Below are positions 10,882-20,160 of a stretch of 64,000 nucleotides of DNA, piece after piece. The notes below the pieces were generated by a model that was not told the DNA's origin, searched no databases, and saw nothing but the letters and a program-made list of their open reading frames with translations. The DNA comes from Bacillota bacterium (GTDB lineage: Bacteria; Bacillota; SHA-98; Ch115; JABLXJ01), in NCBI GenBank assembly GCA_012839815.1, contig DUMQ01000067.1, positions 27,168 through 91,167 of the forward strand, in the 5' to 3' direction. How positions within the stretch are numbered: the first letter of the stretch is position 1; every line of letters begins with the position of its first letter. Position numbers and translations under genes: made by a program.

Positions 10882-13241
10882 TTCCTCAAATACTCACGCA
10901 CGGCCTGCCTGAGGGCCCCGGTGCCCTTCCCGTGTATTATCCGCGCCCTCGGCAGGCCTGCGAGGATCGCATCATCCAGGTACTTATCCACCTTCTCAAG
11001 GGCATCTTCGACCCTGAGCCCCCTGAGGTCAAGCTCCGGTGCTATCTCCCGCGCCTTCTCGCGCGAAATCTGCCCTACCACGGAACCGGAGACATGCCCA
11101 CGCCCTGCGTCATCCACCTTCAGGAGATCCCCCAGGGGAAGCATAATCTTGATGGCCCCGATCTGGACCTGTACCTCGCCCTTGCCGCCGGGGCCGGCAA
11201 CTATACAGCCCCGCTGCTTAAGCCTGGGCACAAATACCATGACCCCGGGCCTGGCATCCTCCGGCGATAACGGCAGGCCTGCATCACCCATGCCCTCGCT
11301 CCGGTCTGCGCCGTGCTGCCCGCCTCCGTCGAGACCGTCCGGAGACGGCCCATCGTCATGGAGCAGCTCTTGGCCGGCTCTCTCAAGGCCCTCTCGTATG
11401 CTCCTGATGGAATCCTCAAGCTCCGCCCTGGCTGTGCCGGCGACGCTCGCCTTCCTTTCAAGCTCCCGTGCGGCCCTTATCGCCTCCTCAGCCTGGAGCC
11501 TGGCCTTCCTCAAGACCTGCCGCGCCTCCTCCCTCGCCTTCTCAAGGATCTCGGCGCGCTTTTCCCTGATTCGCCTGGCCTCCTCCTCATGTTCGCGCTT
11601 AAACTGCTCTGCTCGCGCCCTGAGCGCCTCGGCGTTGCGACGCTCGAGCTCTGAGCTCCGCATATTCTCGGCGATATCAGCTATCATATCCTCTACACGC
11701 GTCGCCTCCGGGGCCATCATGGCCCTGGCGCGCTCGATAACCTCACCGGGCAGGCCAAGCCGCGATGCAATCGCGAAAGCGTTGCTCCGGCCTGGGAGGC
11801 CGATCAACAACCGGTAAGTAGGTCGCAGGGTGACATCGTCGAACTCCACGGATGCGTTCCGGACACCCTCTCTCCGGTAAGCGAATGTCTTCAACTCGCT
11901 GTAATGCGTTGTAGCTACCGTGCGGGCATTCCTCTCGTGCAGGTATTCAAGGATTGCCATTGCTAGGGCCGCTCCCTCCTGGGGATCGGTCCCGGCACCA
12001 AGCTCATCCAGCAGCACAAGGGAGTTACTCCCGGCCTCCCGCAGGATTCGCACGATATGCGTCATATGTGAGGAGAAGGTGCTCAGGCTCTGTTCGATGC
12101 TCTGCTCGTCACCGATATCGGCAAAAACCTGGTCGAATACGGCAAGTATGGTCCCGTGCTCGGCGGGGACATGCAGGCCGGCCTGGGCCATCAGCGTCAG
12201 GAGCCCGATCGTTTTTAAGGTCACGGTCTTGCCGCCTGTATTGGGACCGGTTATGACCATTGTGCGAAACTCCCGCCCCAGGGATGGGTCTATCGGGACG
12301 ACATCCCCCTTCAGCAGCGGGTGCCTCCCCTTCCGGATATTTATATATCCATCATCATTGAGTTCAGGCTCGACGGCATCGAGTTCCTGGCTCATGCGCG
12401 CCTTCGCAAAAGCGAAATCGATCCGCCCGAGGTTCGTCAGCGTCTCATATATCTCCCCGGCCGCGCCCGCCACCTTGGCGCTGAGCGTCCTCAGGATCCT
12501 GGCGACTTCCTCGCGCTCCTCCGCGCAGAGCTCGCGTAGCCTGTTATTCATGTCCACCACCGGCATGGGCTCGATGAACAGCGTCTGGCCGCTCGCCGAC
12601 TGGTCATGCACAATGCCCGGCACGTAGGACCTGAACTCCTGTTTCACCGGCACGACAAACCTGTCGTTGCGTATGGTGATAATTGCATCCTGGAGGTAAC
12701 GCTGGGTATCGGCGGACCGGATGAGAGACTCCAGCTTATCCCTGATCCGCCCGTTCAAGGACCTTATCTCGCCCCTGATATGCTTCAGCCTCGGGCTCGC
12801 GGAGTCGTAAAGCTCGCCGTTTTCGTCAATACATTCAAGGATCGCGTCCTCCAGATCCCGGGGCGGCTTGAGCCCGCTGGCAAGCTCCGCGATTAATTTG
12901 AAATCCTCACGCAACTCAAGCAGAAACTTCCTGAGCTTTCGGGCCGCGGCGAGCGTATTGGCTATATCAAGAAGCCCGGCCGGCTCGAGCGTAGAGCCGA
13001 CCTGGGCCCTCCGGACGGCCTCACGCACGTCCCTCACTCCCCCGAGCGGGACCCCGGGGTGGAGACGCAAAATGCCCTTGGCCTCGGTTGTCTCGGCCTG
13101 GAGGGCACGCGCCTCTACTATGCCGGTTACGGGGACCAGCTGGTCGACGAGCTCCGCGCCGAGGCTATTGGTCGTCAATCCTCGCAGTAAATCCTTGATT
13201 TTATCAAATTCAAGAACCCTCAACGTTCTCGGGTCGATCAT
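10773..13241 (-). CDS. mutS2: Endonuclease MutS2 with Smr domain
   Basis: MIDPRTLRVLEFDKIKDLL..., GPNTGGKTVTLKTIGLL, LDELGAGTDPQEGAALA, C-terminal LDLRGLRVEDAL...IIHGKGTGALR. Confidence 0.95.
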   Translation of the reverse strand: MIDPRTLRVLEFDKIKDLLRGLTTNSLGAELVDQLVPVTGIVEARALQAETTEAKGILRLHPGVPLGGVRDVREAVRRAQVGSTLEPAGLLDIANTLAAARKLRKFLLELREDFKLIAELASGLKPPRDLEDAILECIDENGELYDSASPRLKHIRGEIRSLNGRIRDKLESLIRSADTQRYLQDAIITIRNDRFVVPVKQEFRSYVPGIVHDQSASGQTLFIEPMPVVDMNNRLRELCAEEREEVARILRTLSAKVAGAAGEIYETLTNLGRIDFAFAKARMSQELDAVEPELNDDGYINIRKGRHPLLKGDVVPIDPSLGREFRTMVITGPNTGGKTVTLKTIGLLTLMAQAGLHVPAEHGTILAVFDQVFADIGDEQSIEQSLSTFSSHMTHIVRILREAGSNSLVLLDELGAGTDPQEGAALAMAILEYLHERNARTVATTHYSELKTFAYRREGVRNASVEFDDVTLRPTYRLLIGLPGRSNAFAIASRLGLPGEVIERARAMMAPEATRVEDMIADIAENMRSSELERRNAEALRARAEQFKREHEEEARRIREKRAEILEKAREEARQVLRKARLQAEEAIRAARELERKASVAGTARAELEDSIRSIREGLERAGQELLHDDGPSPDGLDGGGQHGADRSEGMGDAGLPLSPEDARPGVMVFVPRLKQRGCIVAGPGGKGEVQVQIGAIKIMLPLGDLLKVDDAGRGHVSGSVVGQISREKAREIAPELDLRGLRVEDALEKVDKYLDDAILAGLPRARIIHGKGTGALRQAVREYLRNHSGVAGFRFGEAGEGGDGVTVVSLCVGADDPCTSQ

Positions 13242-13381
13242 AATGAGAATTCTACCTCCCATTACCGTCTATCATGATAACAGTAATGTGGGGTAGAGTC
13301 AATTGACACCGGCCCCCGGTGACCCGGGCAAATAGGCCAACGGCTTTGAAACGGGTCAACGGTTTAACAACGGATCAACAC

Positions 13382-14092
13382 TCAGCCGAGTTGCGTTTTG
13401 TCGATAACCTTGGATTCTTTGAGCGACACGTAGAGGTTTCCCTCGGCATCGAGGCTCGCGAGGAGGACCTCGTCGATCTTATCGACACCGTGTTTATGAA
13501 GCCTGTCCTCGAGCCATTTTACGGAGAGGTTGAGCCTCTCCAGGTTCTTATACTGTATCTGTCCATCTGTCACCAGGGGGAAGGGCAACCCCTCATAAGA
13601 CGTGGGGATCCCCAGATCATGCGGGGTAACCGGCCTCTTTTGGGACTTAGGAATTACGCTCAAATCCCCCGAGGTCTCAAGGATGGCATATTCCACATCG
13701 GCGATGTTCGGGACATCCTTCTCCCGCAGCTGCGCGAGGAGGTCGTCCAGGTTATACCGGGACTTGCGGAGATTGGATTCTATAATCCGCCCGTTTTCAA
13801 TGAGAATGCTCGGGCTCCCGGAGATCACCCGTCTGGCGGTGTCGCTCTTCAGCGAGATAAATGCGGTCAGTATCTCTGCGACGGCGAGCACCGCTATTGG
13901 CACGATCCCATCCACCAGCGTGATCTTCTTCTCCTCAAGGGGCAGCGAAGCGAGGTCGGCGATCATCACGGCAACGACGAGGTCAAACGGGGAAAGCTGG
14001 CCGACCTCCCGCTTGCCCATGATCCTCGTGATAAATAACACGAAGACATACATTACGATGGTCTTACCGATAACCTTGAGCACGTATAGCAC
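13382..14092 (-). CDS. DUF421 (YetF/YcaP-like) membrane protein
   Basis: MLYVLKVIGKTIVMYVFVLFITRIMGKREVGQLSPFDLVVAVMIADLASLPLEEK. Confidence 0.85.
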   Translation of the reverse strand: MLYVLKVIGKTIVMYVFVLFITRIMGKREVGQLSPFDLVVAVMIADLASLPLEEKKITLVDGIVPIAVLAVAEILTAFISLKSDTARRVISGSPSILIENGRIIESNLRKSRYNLDDLLAQLREKDVPNIADVEYAILETSGDLSVIPKSQKRPVTPHDLGIPTSYEGLPFPLVTDGQIQYKNLERLNLSVKWLEDRLHKHGVDKIDEVLLASLDAEGNLYVSLKESKVIDKTQLG

Positions 14093-14199
14093 CGTCCCAT
14101 ACTATTCCGTGTATCTTCCTCGCCGCAAGCAAGTTGATGTATACAGGCGGCCCGACCTACACGGGCTAGTATTGGTAAAGAGCTATGGCGTTTATGCGC

Positions 14200-15921
14200 C
14201 TAATGCTTATGCTCGCCCAGGAATTTCAACAGCCGCTCGCCCTCCCAGGCGTTTATAACATCATCCCTGCTCAGCCACGCACGCCTTGCGACCGAAACCC
14301 CGTACTCTATGTAGCCGAGTTGTTCCCTTGAGTGCGCATCCGTGTTTATTGCCAGCTTTACGCCCCTCTCCTTCGCCATCCTGGCGTGGATGTCGGAAAG
14401 GTCGAGGCGATCGGGGTAGGAATTTATCTCGAGGACCGTCCCCGTCTCCGCCGCCGCCTCAATCAGGGCATCGATATTCACGGCGTAGGGTTCGCGCCGG
14501 CCGAGAAGCCTTCCGGTCGGATGTCCTATGATATCCACATGGGGGTTCCTCATCGCCGCTATGATCCTCGCCGTCATCGTGTCCGCGTCCTGCCGGAAGC
14601 CCGAGTGGACCGACGCCACTACTATATCGAGCTCCGCCAGGAGTTCATCAGGGTGGTCGAGCGTACCGTCCCTGCGAATGTCCACCTCGACGCCGGCGAG
14701 GACCCTCATCCCCGTTAATCTCTTGTTCAGTTCGCGAATGGCCTTTACCTGGCGCCGGAGGGTCTCCTCCGCCAACCCCCTGGCAACGCCGAGGGATTTT
14801 GAGTGGTCGCAGATGGCGATGTAGCTGTAGCCCATGCGCCGGGCAGCCTCGGCCATCTCCTCGATGCTGGTAACGCCATCGCTCCACGTTGAGTGCATAT
14901 GGAGGTCGCCCCGGATGTCGCCGGGCTCGAGGAGCCTGGGCAGCCGCCCCTCCCTCGCAGCCTCGATCTCACCCGTATCCTCGCGCAGCTCGGGGGCGAT
15001 GAAATCTAACCCCAGCGCTGAATATATATCTTCCTCCCGATTGATGAGGATCTCAGTCCCATCCTCCCGGGATATACCATATTCGTTGATTTTCAGACCC
15101 ATCTCCCTGGCCATGCCGCGCAGCTTCACGTTATGAGCCTTGGATCCCGTGGAATGATGCAGGGCTGACCAGAAAAATGAAGGGCCCACAACCCAGGTAT
15201 CCACCTTGATGCCGTCCCTGGCCATGACGACCATCCTGGTCCCGCCCCGAGACAGGACCTCGCGCGTCCTGGGCAGCTTCTCGATTGCATCCATGACCGC
15301 GATGGCATCCCCGCTGGCAGCCACAATATCGATATCTCCTATGGTTTCCTTCCTACGCCTTAAGCTCCCGGCCGCCCGGACCTCGAGCACCTGGGGTATG
15401 CGCCGTATGCTTTCGATAAAGTCCTGAGCGATAGGCATAGCCACGCCGAGCGGGATGCGGTCGAGACGGCCCCTCAGCATCTGTATGCCTCGCAATATAT
15501 TTTGCTCCGTCTTCACGCCCATCCCGGGCAGCTCACGGACCCTACCGGCCTTCGCCGCGGCCTCAAGCTCATCTATCCCCCCGATGTGAAGGTGTTCATA
15601 CAACGCGCGCGCGGTCTTGGGACCCACGCCCGGTATGTCCAGGAGCTCAACGAGGACCCGAGGGACCTTCTCGTTGAGGTCCTCATAATACCGGAGCCTC
15701 CCCGTGGTTATAATCTCCTCGAGCTTCTTCTTCAGGGCTTCCCCGATGCCCTCGATGTCCCCGAGCCTTCCCTCCTCGTACATGGTGGAAAGGGGCTCCG
15801 GGAGGCTCTCGATCTTCTCCGCAGCGTGCCGGTACGCCCTGGCCTTGAAGGGATTATCGCCAGATAGCTCTAGTAGCTCGGAAATCTCCCAGAAGAGCGC
15901 CGCAATCTCCGCATTATTCAC
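14200..15921 (-). CDS. polX: DNA polymerase X family protein with C-terminal PHP domain
   Basis: MNNAEIAALFWEISELLELSGDNPFKARAYRHAAEKIESL...; PHP motif GDLHMHSTWSDG. Confidence 0.93.
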   Translation of the reverse strand: MNNAEIAALFWEISELLELSGDNPFKARAYRHAAEKIESLPEPLSTMYEEGRLGDIEGIGEALKKKLEEIITTGRLRYYEDLNEKVPRVLVELLDIPGVGPKTARALYEHLHIGGIDELEAAAKAGRVRELPGMGVKTEQNILRGIQMLRGRLDRIPLGVAMPIAQDFIESIRRIPQVLEVRAAGSLRRRKETIGDIDIVAASGDAIAVMDAIEKLPRTREVLSRGGTRMVVMARDGIKVDTWVVGPSFFWSALHHSTGSKAHNVKLRGMAREMGLKINEYGISREDGTEILINREEDIYSALGLDFIAPELREDTGEIEAAREGRLPRLLEPGDIRGDLHMHSTWSDGVTSIEEMAEAARRMGYSYIAICDHSKSLGVARGLAEETLRRQVKAIRELNKRLTGMRVLAGVEVDIRRDGTLDHPDELLAELDIVVASVHSGFRQDADTMTARIIAAMRNPHVDIIGHPTGRLLGRREPYAVNIDALIEAAAETGTVLEINSYPDRLDLSDIHARMAKERGVKLAINTDAHSREQLGYIEYGVSVARRAWLSRDDVINAWEGERLLKFLGEHKH

Positions 15922-15954
15922 GCGATCAACTCCCTGCCTCGCTCACGCCCAAGC

Positions 15955-16119
15955 TCACCGGCTCTTTTTCTTGCCGGCGGCTGCCTGCGTCTTCTCCTTT
16001 TCAGCCCGCTCAATCTCCGCGGCCGCCTTTAGTCGCCTGTCCACTACGATGTAGCCATAGATCGCAAATATCACCAGGGCACCAAACACAACGCCGGCTA
16101 TAATATCTCCGAGACTCAT
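15955..16119 (-). CDS. Small (54 aa) single-TM protein, not in the supplied ORF track
   Basis: Reverse-strand ATG 16119 with GGAGGATAAGGT 5' of it; MSLGDIIAGVVFGALVIFAIYGYIVVDRRLKAAAEIERAEKEKTQAAAGKKKSR*. Confidence 0.6.
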   Translation of the reverse strand: MSLGDIIAGVVFGALVIFAIYGYIVVDRRLKAAAEIERAEKEKTQAAAGKKKSR

Positions 16120-16224
16120 ACCTTATCCTCCTTTACTATCAGCTAAGTTCGTGCGCAAAAATACCCGGACCTTTCGCAGGTAACAGCTACCAGTACCACA
16201 CAGTGGCCGGGGTGTCTCGCATCT

Positions 16225-16492
16225 CTCCGCCAGGTGGCCTTAATCTCCGGCCCAATAGCCCTCGGCCGGAGATTACGGAGCGGCCTGCTCGACTAGGTGT
16301 AGGTTCCTTGATTTGTGCCAGTTTACCAGCACGTCCCGGGGGTTGCCGGTGCTTGCGTTCCGGGGACGGCGCGCTTGCGGCGCGCCTCCGTTGAAATTTG
16401 GCGTGAGGGCCTTGCCAAATTTCAAAAGGCCCCGTCACGCAAGCACCGGCAACCCATGGGAAAACGTCAGTAATCTTCGAACCTACACTTAG
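16225..16492 (+). ncRNA. Candidate structured 5'-UTR RNA (or palindromic element) with nested helices and a possible pseudoknot; class not recognised
   Basis: TAATCTCCGGCC/GGCCGGAGATTA (16241-16252/16264-16275); CTAGGTGTAGGTTC/GAACCTACACTTAG (16293-16306/16479-16492); GGGTTGCCGGTGCTTGCGT/ACGCAAGCACCGGCAACCC (16340-16358/16437-16455); GGCGCGC/GCGCGCC (16368-16374/16380-16386); GAAATTTGGC/GCCAAATTTC (16393-16402/16414-16423); loop GGGCCTT (16407-16413) complementary to AAGGCCC (16426-16432). Confidence 0.55.
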
Positions 16493-16536
16493 GGACAAGT
16501 CTAAACATGGATACCAGGCAAAGGAGGCTGAGAACG

Positions 16537-18054
16537 GTGGAGACCATCCTCAGCGCGGCAGGGATTTCGAAATCTTTTGGTGGGGTTCATGCGCTCAAGG
16601 GCGTCGACTTTGAGCTTGCGGCCGGAGAGGTTCACGCTCTCGTCGGGGAGAACGGCGCGGGGAAATCGACCCTCATCAAGATATTCTCGGGCGCCTTGCG
16701 GCCCGACTCGGGCAGGATCCTCTATCTGGGAAAAGAGGTCGAGATATCCGCGCCAAGGGTGGCCCAGGAGATGGGAATCGCCACCGTCTACCAGGAACCC
16801 TTGCTATACCCCGAGCTCGACGTCGTGGAAAACATCTTTATGGGGCGGGAGATAACCAATCGCTACGGCAACATCGATTATCGAGAGGAACTCTCCAGGG
16901 CCAGGACACTATTTGAGATGGTGGGGGTCGACCCTAACTTTCTTGTTGAAAAAGTAGGCCGGCTGAGCCTGGGGTTAAACCAGCTGGTGCTGATCGCCAA
17001 GGCTCTATCATATAAATCGAGGGTTATAATCTTCGATGAGCCCACCGCCATCCTCACGGAACAGGAGGCGAGGCGGCTCTTTGAGATAATCGGCCGCCTC
17101 AAGGAGCAGGGCGTAGGTATCATCTATATCAGCCACCGGCTCGAGGAAGTCTTCCAGATCGCGGATAGGATCACTGTAATGAGGGATGGCGAGATCAAGG
17201 GCACATTCCCCGCCAGGGAGGTCACGCGGGACCGGATAGTGGAACTCATGGCCGGCCGGAGCCTCCGGTCGTCGGTGCGCCGGGCGCGGCCCGCCTATGG
17301 CAAGCCGGTGCTCAGCGTTCAGGGGTTTACGAGAAGGCCCCAATATTTTGATGTGAGCTTCGACCTGTATCCCGGGGAGATCCTGGGCTTCTTCGGGCTT
17401 GTAGGTTCCGGTCGCACCGAGGTAGCCCTGGGGATGATCGGGATTGCGCCCCCCAGGGAGGGCTCTTTGCTCCTTGATGACCGCCCCGTCAATATACGAG
17501 CCCCGTTCGAGGCCCTGGATCTCGGTATAGCGTACCTGCCGGAAGATAGGAAGACGCAGGGGCTTTTCAATATCCTGTCGATTCGCTATAACATAAGCGT
17601 TTCGGTCCTGGGGCGTCTAAAAAGGCTCGGGTTCCTGGTCGACCGAGACCGGGAGGCGGAAATATGCAACAGGTATTCAGCTGAGCTCTCCATCAAGCTC
17701 CGCAACATAAACAACCTCGTAAGCTCCCTGAGCGGCGGGAATCAGCAGAAGGTTGTACTGGCCAGGTGGCTTGCGGGAAGCCCCAGGGTGTTGATTCTTG
17801 ACGAGCCCACAAGGGGGATCGATGTGGCCTCCAAGGAAGAGATACATAACAAGATCTTCGATTTGGCCTCCAGGGGCGTTGCGATAATGGTGATCTCATC
17901 GGAGCTTCCTGAGATCCTCAAGATCAGCGACAGGATCATAGTCATGCATGAGGGCAGGATGACGGGCATCTTTGACCGTGAAAGCGCCACGCCCGAGGGG
18001 GTCCTGCGGGTCGCAATGGGAGAGGCCGGGACAGGGATACAAAACCAGGGTTGA
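16537..18054 (+). CDS. Sugar-type (RbsA/XylG/LsrA-like) ABC transporter ATPase with two nucleotide-binding domains
   Basis: GENGAGKST, LSLGLNQLVLIAKALS, second NBD LSGGNQQKVVLARWLA; GTG 16537 has AAGGAGG 9 nt upstream (ORF is open from 16507). Confidence 0.9.
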   Translation: METILSAAGISKSFGGVHALKGVDFELAAGEVHALVGENGAGKSTLIKIFSGALRPDSGRILYLGKEVEISAPRVAQEMGIATVYQEPLLYPELDVVENIFMGREITNRYGNIDYREELSRARTLFEMVGVDPNFLVEKVGRLSLGLNQLVLIAKALSYKSRVIIFDEPTAILTEQEARRLFEIIGRLKEQGVGIIYISHRLEEVFQIADRITVMRDGEIKGTFPAREVTRDRIVELMAGRSLRSSVRRARPAYGKPVLSVQGFTRRPQYFDVSFDLYPGEILGFFGLVGSGRTEVALGMIGIAPPREGSLLLDDRPVNIRAPFEALDLGIAYLPEDRKTQGLFNILSIRYNISVSVLGRLKRLGFLVDRDREAEICNRYSAELSIKLRNINNLVSSLSGGNQQKVVLARWLAGSPRVLILDEPTRGIDVASKEEIHNKIFDLASRGVAIMVISSELPEILKISDRIIVMHEGRMTGIFDRESATPEGVLRVAMGEAGTGIQNQG

Positions 18055-18071
18055 ACTGGAGGCGATGTGCC

Positions 18072-19025
18072 ATGAACACGAAGGCATTTTACCGTGTCGC
18101 GTACAGCCGCGAATTCATCGTATTCATATCCCTCATCATTCTCGGGGCGGTCTTGACCTCGTTTTCGCCCCAGTTTCTATCCCTCGAGAATATATCAAAT
18201 CTCCTCCTGCAAATATCAGGCATAACCATTGTGGCCGTGGGAATGACCATGGTGATCATCACAGGCGGATTCGACGTCTCGGTGGGCTCGACACTGGGCC
18301 TGGTAGCCGTGATCATTGGCAAGGCGGCCCTCGCAGGCGTTCATCCTGGCTTCATTCCAGTTATAGCCCTGGCGAGCGGGTCATGTCTCGGCGCAATCAA
18401 CGGCAACCTCATCGCGTTTGGACGCATCCCGCCGATCATAGCAACCCTCGGCACCATGAATATCCTGCGCGCCTCCATCTTTCAAATGCTTGGGGGGCGC
18501 TGGATCTCTAAGGTGCCCGCGGGGATCAGGTGGTTTGGTATATCAAGGTTCCTGGGCATACCGGTGCCGATGTGGTTTGCTATCATCATCGCCCTGATAT
18601 TCGCCTATTTCCTCTCCCGTCGCCCGTCCGGCCGTTATGTCTACGCGCTGGGTGGCAACCCCGAGGCTGCTAATCTGGCTGGTATCAATTTAAGGCGGGT
18701 CCAGATAACGGTCTATTCTATCACTGGTGCCCTGGCAGGACTCGCTGCCCTCATCTACGTCGGGCGGACCGGAATCGTCCAAACCAATACCGGGGTGGGA
18801 TTTGAGCTTGATGTGATAGCGGCTGTGGTCCTTGGCGGGACGAGCACGCTTGGTGGCAAGGGGAGCATCGTAGGGAGCGTGGCTGGCGCCTTGCTCGTGG
18901 GGGTAATCAAGAATGGGTTGATCCTCTTGAATGTACCTGCTTTATGGGAGGGGATGATCATCGGCGGTCTGATCCTCATGGCCGTCACAGTGGATACTGT
19001 TAGACAAAGGGGGATAGCGGCATGA
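18072..19025 (+). CDS. Sugar ABC transporter permease (BPD_transp_2/RbsC-like)
   Basis: GMTMVIITGGFDVSVGSTLGLVAVIIG..., VVLGGTSTLGGKGSIVGS. Confidence 0.88.
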   Translation: MNTKAFYRVAYSREFIVFISLIILGAVLTSFSPQFLSLENISNLLLQISGITIVAVGMTMVIITGGFDVSVGSTLGLVAVIIGKAALAGVHPGFIPVIALASGSCLGAINGNLIAFGRIPPIIATLGTMNILRASIFQMLGGRWISKVPAGIRWFGISRFLGIPVPMWFAIIIALIFAYFLSRRPSGRYVYALGGNPEAANLAGINLRRVQITVYSITGALAGLAALIYVGRTGIVQTNTGVGFELDVIAAVVLGGTSTLGGKGSIVGSVAGALLVGVIKNGLILLNVPALWEGMIIGGLILMAVTVDTVRQRGIAA

Positions 19026-20083
19026 GCTTCACACCAGGCGTTATACCAGGCGAACCGTCCAGCGTGACCGATAGGCCCGGGCGATCCGGGCACGGGGGGG
19101 CATTCCCTAACGCCCGCTCTATGTTTGTGACGCTCGGGCTTGCTATTGTACGCGAGAGGCCCTGGTTTCTCTTCGTTAGCCTCCTGATCCTCATTTTCGT
19201 GCTCGCCATTTCGGTGAACGGCTTTTTCACAATATACAATATGCTGAATATGAGCAAGTATAGCGTAGAGATCGGACTCCTTGCACTTGCAGAGACGCTT
19301 GTAATCACATCGGGCGGCGGCGGTATCGACCTTTCGGTGGGATCGATGTTGAGCCTCGTGTGCGTGATCATCGGGCACCTTGCCATTAAACTTGGCATCA
19401 ATATATGGGCGGCGGCCTTTGCGGGGATCATAGCGGGGTTTCTTCTCGGGTGCATAAACGGGATTTTGATAAGCACGGTGCGCATACCCCCATTCATTGT
19501 CACCCTGGGAACGATGTATGCTTACAGGTCCCTGGCCCTCGTAATAACCGGGGGGATCCCCATATCTGGCTTTCCTCCGTCCTATTACGCGCTCGGGCAG
19601 GGGAGCATCATGGGCATCCCGTTTCAAGTGCTCATAATCTTTATCCCGGTCATAATCATTCTTAATTATACGCTAACGCGCACGCTCTTTGGTAGGTACC
19701 TTTACGGGGTCGGAAGTAACGAACTGGCGGCAAAGTTCGCGGCCATCAATATAAAGAAGGTACGGGTATGGGTTTACATCCTCAGCGGCCTTCTCGCAGG
19801 GATCGCAGCCGTCGTCATGACGTCGCGCGTGGCTACGGCCAAGCCTGATGCAGGGTTTGGCTACGAGCTCCAAGCCATAACTATAGCCGTCCTGGGGGGG
19901 ACCAGCGTCGCCGGTGGACGCGGCACCATAGCCGGCACGGTCCTGGCCGCGCTGACTCTAACAGTCTTGTACAACGGCCTGGACCTGGCCGGGATCCACC
20001 CCATCTGGCAGGTCGGGACGCTGGGGTTGGTCCTGATTATAAGTGTCCTCCTGAATAATTGGTTACTGCGGTCCAAGGAATAA
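19022..20083 (+). CDS. Second sugar ABC transporter permease (BPD_transp_2/RbsC-like)
   Basis: GGGIDLSVGSMLSLVCVIIG..., AVLGGTSVAGGRGTIAGTVLAA; 4-bp overlap with preceding permease. Confidence 0.88.
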   Translation: MSFTPGVIPGEPSSVTDRPGRSGHGGAFPNARSMFVTLGLAIVRERPWFLFVSLLILIFVLAISVNGFFTIYNMLNMSKYSVEIGLLALAETLVITSGGGGIDLSVGSMLSLVCVIIGHLAIKLGINIWAAAFAGIIAGFLLGCINGILISTVRIPPFIVTLGTMYAYRSLALVITGGIPISGFPPSYYALGQGSIMGIPFQVLIIFIPVIIILNYTLTRTLFGRYLYGVGSNELAAKFAAINIKKVRVWVYILSGLLAGIAAVVMTSRVATAKPDAGFGYELQAITIAVLGGTSVAGGRGTIAGTVLAALTLTVLYNGLDLAGIHPIWQVGTLGLVLIISVLLNNWLLRSKE

Positions 20084-20160
20084 ATGCACCGACATAATGA
20101 ATACACCGCCATCAGGATAATAGGAATAAAGCTAAAGTATGTAAGGGGGCATGAAGGATA

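Noticed and set aside
11920-12627. Plus-strand 235-aa ORF inside mutS2
   Set aside because: Serine/arginine-rich shadow ORF antisense to the MutS2 ATPase domain
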